Source of the DNA: Girardinichthys multiradiatus
Taxonomy: Eukaryota > Chordata > Actinopteri > Cyprinodontiformes > Goodeidae
Length of the DNA: 64,000 nt
Assembly (NCBI RefSeq): GCF_021462225.1
Contig: NC_061811.1
Location: forward strand, 25,319,663 to 25,383,662
Direction of reading: 5' to 3'
The position numbers were made by a program, and so were the translations under genes. Each line of letters starts with the position of its first letter. The first letter of the stretch is position 1. The notes under the pieces were generated by a model. That model made no database searches. It saw only the letters and a program-made list of their open reading frames with translations, and was not told where the DNA came from. Positions 42,801-51,800 of this stretch are shown in pieces.

Positions 42801-45800
42801 AGGAGGGCTGGATTGATCATGTTGTGCCTCCCAGATAGCCCACAATGGTTGGGAAAGCCTTTCCTTATTTGAAAATCCAGAATGGTTATGGTCCGATTGT
42901 CATTATTTTGTTTTTAATGTCACCATAAGATGAGTGGTAATTTGAGAGCAACACAAGCAGTTCATGTTCTGGAAGATTTGTTGCTATGCTACGTTTGCAT
43001 TATCTCACCTGCTGATGTTCCAGCAATTTTACTAAAGGGACAGAAAAATGTCTCAAGAAAAACTCAAAAGAACCTTCAGGGCTTCAGATATCAGCCTGAA
43101 GAACATTACAGCATTGCTATGGATGTGTGCAAAGGCCTTGAAGTCCGGAAATGTTTCAGTGGAGCACCAAGATGCTGAATGTTGATAGCATTAGCTGCCA
43201 TCAGAAAACAGCGGTCAACACAACGTTTACAACTCCTGGATTTACATGATTTCCATTTTAAAAGTTAGATATAGGGTTGCAACTAACAATTATTTTGCTA
43301 ATCGATCAATATGTTTTTTTCTGATTATTCAATGAATAATTGGATGGAAAAAGGTGGTAAATAGGAGATCTTTTACAGAATTGGAACCAGGTGAAGCTAA
43401 AGTTCTGCCACTTGAGTTCTGGATAGAGCATATTTACAGACAAATAAGGTTTTTCAACTTTAATGAAAGATCTATATATTTGTTGTACAATTTTGGCCTT
43501 ATTACAGCTCTGAGTGGGTTGTTCTTACAGCAAATGGCATGTTTTACAGGCTGTATACTCCAGTTAACGATTATTCAATTACTAAATTAGTTGACAATTA
43601 TTTCAATGATTGATTATTCACAATTAATTCAGTTAACTGTTTCATCCCTATTTAGATACATTTCCAGACTAAAATGATCTGATGTTGTAACTTAGTTTCT
43701 GGGTCATGTTGTTGTGCAACGTGGTCAGCCTTTTGGTTATTTTGACCTTCAGGAGATGTGTAAAACGAAAAGCATGTTCTTGATTAACTTTAAATAATGA
43801 TCCGCCGTGTTAATTCTTTTCTCTTCTATTCATTAAATGCAACAAACTCCCACCATTTTTTGTCTGTAAACAACAGCATGTACTTTGATGCGTTTTCTTT
43901 TTATAAAAATCTGATAGATGTTACAGACTTATGCTTTGATGAACAAATGGAGGTAATCTTCTAATTTCATAATTTTCTGTTGGATTCAAAAGTTAATGAA
44001 GCTGTGGAGCATAGTTTTCTATTTTACATTTTATAGTCCCTAGAAAGGAAAATAAAAATCAGAAGTTGAAGGTCAAACCTAAAGAGAAAACCAGAGGTTG
44101 TATCGGTAAAGAAAGGCTGATTAGTGCGTTTCTAACTTTTGATATTTTTTTTTACTTAAATAAAATCTGATGGATGTTGTAGACATATGCTTTGATGAGC
44201 AAAATGGAGGTAATCTTCTAACTTCTAAATTTTCTGTTGGATTCAAAAGCATGTTCTTTTATAATATTTTACTAATATGATCATGGTTCTTATCACAAAC
44301 GTAACATTTGTTTTGGAAAATGATGACGTTACTTTTACAAGGTTTCTACACGTTTCCTATAAAAATTCAAACTTATCGACAGCAAATTTTCCAATGTTCT
44401 TTGTTGTTTTTTATCCAATCTATGAAGAATAAAAAGAAAAACTCAGCATGAATTTAAAAACAGATATTTCTACAGTGGCAAGACATTTAAATATGAAACC
44501 TGGAAAAAAGCTCCAGAACCTAAAAGTGGACGGAAAGGTCAGATGGTTGAAACTTTCAGATGATGGGACAGGAAACAAAATCTGGAAATACAAACCTTTT
44601 TCTATGATCTTACTGTCTTTGTCCATACATATCCAGACCCGGAAAATACTTAACTCCATAATTTAAAGATTCTATCAAACCGCATCAGAAAGCTGCATTT
44701 ACACCACAGATGCCTACATGGCAGAAGGTGGTATGGATGAGAGCGTCAGTAAAGTCCTCTAGATTCAGGTAAGCTGATGAAAAGGCTGATGTAAAGTCAA
44801 CTTGTATCTGACATGAAAACTTAAGGTTATGGATATAACCCCGGTTCTCTGGTTTGCATGAATGAGTGTCTCACTATGGGAAACGCCTCCTGCGTGACCT
44901 CGACAGAAGCTTAAATGTCATTACGCCAGCCCTGAATGGCTGGCATCAGTGACGTCTATGTCAGGAGGGGCCCCAACCCTCACCCTATAAATAGGGTAGA
45001 CATAGTGTCATTCGTCATTCAAAACAAGCTCACCTCTTCCTCGCTTCACAGCAAGGAGGATGGTCTGGTGAGACACTCACTCATGCTAATCAGAGAACCG
45101 GGGTTATATCCATAACCCTAAGTTCACTTTCATAGCATTTGTTTCGTGTCTCACTATGGGGAGAAATACTGTCTCCCGGATTGCCAGACATGCCTGTTTA
45201 AAAGACAACTGTCCCCAGTGACCAATCAGTAGGGGGCCTGACCATGAAAGCCTGCACTCAAGACTGAATGTGCCAAAACAGGAGCAGTCACATCAAGTTT
45301 GTAAAATATAGCGAATGTATCTGAGGAAGTCCAGCTTGGAGCTGCACTCATTCCTGAATAGAGACCCCTTTAAAAAGGGCCCATGAGGACGCCAGCCCCC
45401 TGGTGGAATGTGCTCAAAGACCAGACGGGGGCTGGAGCCCCCTGCTAGAATATGCCAAAGTAATAGCTTCCACAATCCAGTGGGAAAGACGCTGCTTTGA
45501 CACAACTGATTGGTTTTCCTAAAACCATGCGTCCTGTCCAAATAAAACCGCAGTGCACACACTGGACACAAATTATGTAGGCGTCTTTGCTCCTCCAAAG
45601 CAAAAGGAGGAGGGTAAAAGGCAGTTAGCTCTATCGGGAATCATGAACCCACCACTTTTGGAACAAAAGCTGGGTTAGGTTGCAAGATGACCTTAGAGTC
45701 ACCAGGGAAAAAAATTAATACAGGCTTGGTGGACTGAAAGGCCATGAAAGGCCATGTATTTCACCAACCCGTTTAGCTGAGGCCAGAGCAAGTAGCAAAG

Positions 45801-48800
45801 ATGTTTTGAGGGATAGAAATCTTAGGTCAATTTCTCCCAAAGGTTCGAAAGGAGAACGAGTAAGAGGTTCTAAAACAGTGGGAAGGTCCAAATGCCTGGA
45901 TGTAGGCAATTAACAGCGTGCCCCTTTCATAAAGCGACAAACCAACGGATGTTGGCCCACTGTTTTTCCCCTGAATCCAACGTGACAGGCGGAAATAGCA
46001 GCCAAATATACCTTAATGGTTGAAAAGGCTTTGCCATTATCAATAAGGTTTTGTAGAAATAACAAGACCACTGCCACCGAGCACTGATAGGGGATGGTGT
46101 GAGAATCTGCGCACCAGCTTTCAAACACCTTCCACTTTAGCTCATACAGGGACCTGGTTGATGGTGCCCTGGCACACTGAATGGTGTCAATAACACCAAC
46201 AGGTAGATCATCTGCATTTAAATTCGGCCGCATAAAGGCCAAGTCCAAAGGGCCAACCTTTCTGGATAAGGGTGAAATATCACCCCACGTGAGCCTGCGA
46301 TAGCGGATCCCTGCGAAGCGGCAGTTGCCACGGTGAGCTGCACAAGATTTGAAAAATCTCTGCCAGCCAGTGCTTTCCTGGCCACCGTGGAGCTATCAGG
46401 ATCATGGACAGGCCTTCCTCCCTCACCCTGCCCAATGTTGGAGGAATGAGAGCTACTGGCGGGAATGCATAGAGCAGAGACCCCGGCCACCTGTGTGCCA
46501 GAGCCTATACTCCCAGTGGAGCTCCCTGGTCTCGCAGGGAGAAGTAAAGTGGGTAATGAGCGTTCTCTCTCGATGCAAACACGTCTACAACTGCCTGACC
46601 GAACCTCATACAGATCCGGTTCACCACCTCTGGGTGAAGTTTCCAATCTGCATAAAGCGGGTTGCCCTTTGATAAAGGGTCTGCACCATCAGGGCTCCTG
46701 CTATACGAGTCGCTTTTAGAGATTGCAGGGTCAAACTGCACCAGACTATCAGTTTGTGTGCCAGCATTTGCAAGCGGGGGGACCTCTGTCCACCTTGCCT
46801 GTTGATGTAGGCCACTACTGTACAATTGTCTGTTCTCACCAAAACATTGCTTCCTCTGAGCCAGGGGAGAAAATGTTTCAGAGCTAGGTGAACAGCCATA
46901 AGCTCTAAACAATTTATATGAGTCGAGCGCATGCCAGCTCCCCACTTTCCATTTATGAATCTCCTGTCGTGAGTAGCACACCAGCCTGTCAGAGAGGCAT
47001 CTGTGGTGACCACTTTTCTGGCAGAGATGGTACCTATAGTGATGCCCTGAGTCAGGAAACTTGGGTTCTTCCACTGACGAATAGCTAGAGAGCAGGCTGC
47101 AGAGACCTTTACTCTGCGGTGGCCGTCTCGATGTGGGTCCAAGTTCAGAGATGAAACCCATGACTGGATCCCCCTCATATAGAGGTGACCGAGTGGTATT
47201 GCCACCACAGAGGAGGCCATCAGGCCCATCAGCCTGTGGCATTGTTTCAGGGTGACCGAGCGACCCCTGCGAAACAGAGCCAGACTCGACCTCATGTCCT
47301 CCACTCTCTCTTGAGATAAAAAGGCTCTGAACCGGACAGAGTCAGCCCTATGAAGAAGATGCACATTGAGAGGGCATTAGAACACTCTTTTCCCAGTTTA
47401 TCTGGAAACCCAGATGTTCCAGGTGCTGCACCTAAAGTATCTCCCTGCATCTGGGAAAACACATTTTCTTTGAACCGAGGTGGGGCGACTTTGAACTCAA
47501 ATCTGTATCCCCGTTCGATTGTACGAAGCACCCATTTTGACTGTGTGCAGGCTGCCCAGCGCTGTCTGTGTAAGAAGAGAGGGCTGACCGGCCACTGTGC
47601 CAGAGATGGGGCAATGCTACTCTTTGTGGCGGAGCACCAGGACATGCCGCATCCTCCCCTGCCACTGTCTCTGACACACTACGTAGGGGGGAACTGGATG
47701 CCGTCTTCGCAGCTGAAAAGACATGGGTCTCCACAGGCTGCGTTATGGTAGACAAATATGTTTTTCAACATATTTGTTGTCTTTTTTAATGTTTTTAAAA
47801 CATTAAATGTTCAATGCCGTCCTCGGCTTTCCGCCTAGATGCGCGCATTGAAATTTTTTTAATACAGAGTGTATTAAAGATGTGCTTTTGTGGCAACTGT
47901 CCAAACAGAATCTCTCTTCCGTCATCCCCGGAACGGCTCGGGACTTGCTCTCTGCCTGGAACGTGTCCCCCCGAAAAAACTCCGGAACAGGGCTTGGAGA
48001 CGGCGGAGTGGCCTGTGAAAAGGGGGAACTGGGCTTGCTGCTGCTCGTAGCAGCGGGAGGAGGAGGAGGTGCAGACTGAGGGCGTGCCTGAGGGGACTGT
48101 TTTCTAGCCCACGGGTTCTTCGGACCTCCAGGGGTTGGTGCCACGGCCTGCGTTTTAGGCACCTTGGGAATCCTGAACGCTGGCGTCGGGCGAGCGGCAG
48201 CCGGCGCGTGCGACTGACGTGGTGCGGCGGGATATATTATTCTCGGCAAACAAAGTTTTAGAGCCTCATCATCTCTCTTCTTTTCCTCACATCTCTTCTG
48301 CATAGTGGTAACTGCTGCACCAAAAAGACCATGGGGGACGATCGGGGTGTCGAGGAGTTCCTCCTTTTCCCTGGTCGTCAGATTGGTGAGCCCAAGCCAG
48401 CATGCCCGCTCCTGAGGAACCATGAGACCCATGGCACTTCCCGTGGCTTGTATAGCCAGTTTATGAAGACGGAGAACATGATCCGTTATTACACAGATTT
48501 CCTCCCACAGAGCGTTATCTGGTTTAGCGGTCATATCTTCTTCCAACTCTGCCTGGTATGCGGTCAGAATAGATTAAGTGTTCAGGGCTTTCGCAGACAG
48601 GACCGCAGCTTTGTAGCACTTGTCGGTGAGGCTAGACTGAAAGCAGTCCGTCTTGAAAGGGAGGGATGCGGCCGTGGAGGAATAGGACATCTTTGGGTGA
48701 AGGTGGCGTGCAACCAGCGGCTCCACCAGTGGCGTCTGATGTAAGCCATGACCCTCCATGCCCTCACAGTCCAGCAGAGAACTTCCTGCGAGGGGGTGCC

Positions 48801-51800
48801 TCTCGGTGTAAGGCTCATCTCTCCATGTCACCGCAATTTCATCCAGGAGCTCTGGAAAAACTGGCAGCACATGCTAGCGTTTATGCTAGCAGGGCTTTCT
48901 CAAACGTTTGCGCAGCTAATAAGTATGAGGTAGCTTGCTGTACGGTATTGCTACCGGTACGGTATTGCTACTTGGTGGATAAGCGTGAAAAGTATTGCTA
49001 CTTCACGATTGTACTAACCCCAAGAAGTATTTCTACTTTTCGCAAGCTAGCGAACAACCGTATAGCTGGGAACAAGAGCCCGGTAACCGAGTTGTTCACC
49101 CGGTCTATGGACAGTATAGCTTAGCACCCAGTAGAACAGTCGTTAAACAGCTTCTGGGAGAAGCGAGAAGAGGTTGTTGAGAGACGAATGACACTATGTC
49201 TACCCTATTTATAGGGTGAGGGTCAGGGCCCCTCCTGACATAGATGTCACTGATGCCAGCCATTCAGGGCTGGCGTAATGACATTTAAGCTTCTGTCGAG
49301 GTCACGCCGGAGGCGTTCCCCATAGTGAGACACGAAACGAATGCTATGAAAGAGAACTACTGCCACTGAAAGGAAATTGGGGTTTTGTCTAGAGATGCAG
49401 AAAGAAATCAGCTTTTTTTGGTGCAAATGAGTGAGCGGCTAGTCAGATAATCAAAAAGCCAATTTTCACCCAATCAGTAAATGCATCTAAATGCCACCCG
49501 GTCGCATCAACAACAACAGTCTTTGGAGCGATCTTGTTAGTGTTGGAAGAAATCTAAAAGCCATTTACAACATCGGTAAAACTGAAGTCAGAAGAACAAC
49601 CAAACATGCAAGAAGATTTTGGAAAAGGAAGCAGTATTTTCTATGGATGCATAGCAACCGTTCATTTAGGCGGCTGCAGCAGAGCTAGAACACCACTCAT
49701 TATTGCTCCTTCACCTTTCCTTACTTTCATAGTTCCATAACGTTTGTACGCTACAAAGCGTCTTTCTTGCTGCCTTGGAAAGGTTGCATCAAATTAATGA
49801 TGGAGCAAAATGACCAGGAGCGGTCGTAGCTCTCTGATCAGAGCATCTCTGACTCTAGCTTCCATAAAGAAATGTATTGCAAAGAAATGCTTTTTTATAA
49901 TGATTTAGTTGATTAGGGACCAAATGAGGAAACACTATTAAACTTGCGAGATTTAAGGTGCAACGTTACGGTTACAGACCTTCATCCGATAAAAATATTT
50001 CCCTTCAATTAAAACTCTTTTAAATAGGAAGTGGTTCTAGGTCTCTGAACAATCATGTCAAATCATCAAAAGCTGTAAGAACACAACAAAAAACTCCACC
50101 ACTAAAAACTTATATGGACTGCTTTGCAAAAGCCCTCTGTAGAAAATATGATTCAGGAATATTCTTTAGAAACAGTTGTAAAAATTAAAGAAACATATTT
50201 AAAAGTAGTTTACTTTGTCCTTTTTTGGAGCCAAAGTTTATATTTAAGTAACTTACTGAGTTCATATCTCACAGTTTAGTTATTAGGCAGTGAAATTATA
50301 CACACAGAAATATTACACCAGTTTTTACCGTTACCATTTTGATATAATAATTTAAAATGACTAAGAAATATCTCAAGGACCACTTGTGTAGTATTAAAGC
50401 TATGAAAGCTAAACTGTCACTGAAATAAGAAGCCATCAATGGACTGAAATACTTATGTAAATGTGATTTATATCTCCCTTGAATTTAATTATAACACACA
50501 TTAAGAGGCTGGAGTAAAATCAAGAAATGTTTGAATGCACTGTATCCCACAGTGCACCAGTGAAAATGCTGATCAGGGCTTAAGATGTTGACCCAACAGG
50601 TCAAGTCTGATAGAGGGGGAGAAATGACAAGGAGGAGGTGGCGAGGTGACACAAAGGAAGCTGGAATGCAACGGGTTAATCTGCTAAAAAGCCCTCTCCC
50701 GTGTGAACAAAGGGGGTAAAGTCGGAGGGTTGGTTGGGGGTGGGGGGGTACACAAAGGGTAAGGAGAGGGGGGAAGAGGAGGAGCAAATGTGGGGGTCCA
50801 TTCCCCAACCATCTGGATCTATTGTTTCAGAAGCAGTGGTGAAGGTTGGGGAGCAGGAGGAGGGGACAAGAAGAAGGAGAGAACGGCGGGGGTCAGGGCC
50901 CCAGTTAGTCTGGTCAAGTAAAAGGCTGCAATAGGATGGACTTTCACTTCAATGAAGACATTTTTAAATCATTTAGGAGTGCAAGAATATAATTTTTTGT
51001 AAATTTACATGCCAAGATCCTTTTTTAGCTCAAATGAAGCCATTTGTTGATTTCACTGTCATAGTAATACATTCTAGCAGGTCAGGATAGATAAATGAAG
51101 GAGAATGGATTCAAAGCCTAAGCAACGTGGAATCTGTTTATTCAGTCACTCGTTTTAAAAAAGTACCCGCTGCATGAGGATAATGTGACAGGGATACTTA
51201 CCACCACCAAGAATGAAGGAATCCGGGTGGCTCTCCTAACGTAATATTTTTCTCCCATCGGATCTGAGAAGAAAAGAGGAGAGCCATGATAGATAGCATC
51301 ATGTTTACAGGTCCAGGGGTTAAGAACATACTGTAGAATCAGGCTGTCTGCAACCAGCAATGGCCTCTGACATGACGATAGGCATCTTTCTGGCGGTGTC
51401 CATCTCCTCCACTGTCATTTGGCTCAGCGAATGTGAAAAACATGAATGATTCCAAATTTAAACTAACAGACGCTCACTGTTGAATCGATGCAAACATCTA
51501 TGTGCTACATCCTGCAATGAACTTAAGCCTGGTTTTAACTTTCACATCTCAATGGGATTCACAACGGTGCAGAGTTACCCCGTAGTTAGCCCTACGTTCC
51601 AGACCTGATTTACATTGGACGTGACCCGCTCCGCTGTGGAGCCCAATGGTCCTCCGAGGAGCATGAGCAGATTGTGCAATAAAAGCCAGTGAGAAATGTG
51701 GAAGTCAGACCAAAACAACTCATTCTGCAGAAGTTAAAATAGTTAAAACTGCTTCACTTTTTCTTTGTGTGCATCTACAAACACACACAACTGCAGCCTA

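Larger units (their letters stand above)
44818..49357 (-). mobile_element. DIRS1-like tyrosine-recombinase retrotransposon
   Basis: 4,540 bp. Inverted terminal repeats of about 150 bp (44,868-45,016 and 49,188-49,333). An internal complementary region at 45,068-45,161 is complementary first to the outer left end (44,818-44,875) and then to the outer right end (49,319-49,358), joined at GTT; both outer ends carry AAC. Gag-like, RT/RNase H and tyrosine recombinase remnants lie in that order on the minus strand. There is no target duplication, as expected for DIRS. The RT core is deleted, so it is not autonomous. Located in ssbp4 intron 3, same strand as the gene. Confidence 0.93.

Noticed and set aside
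44818..49357. Endogenous retrovirus or LTR element
   Set aside because: Repeats are inverted rather than direct, there is no integrase or protease, and a tyrosine recombinase is present: DIRS type.
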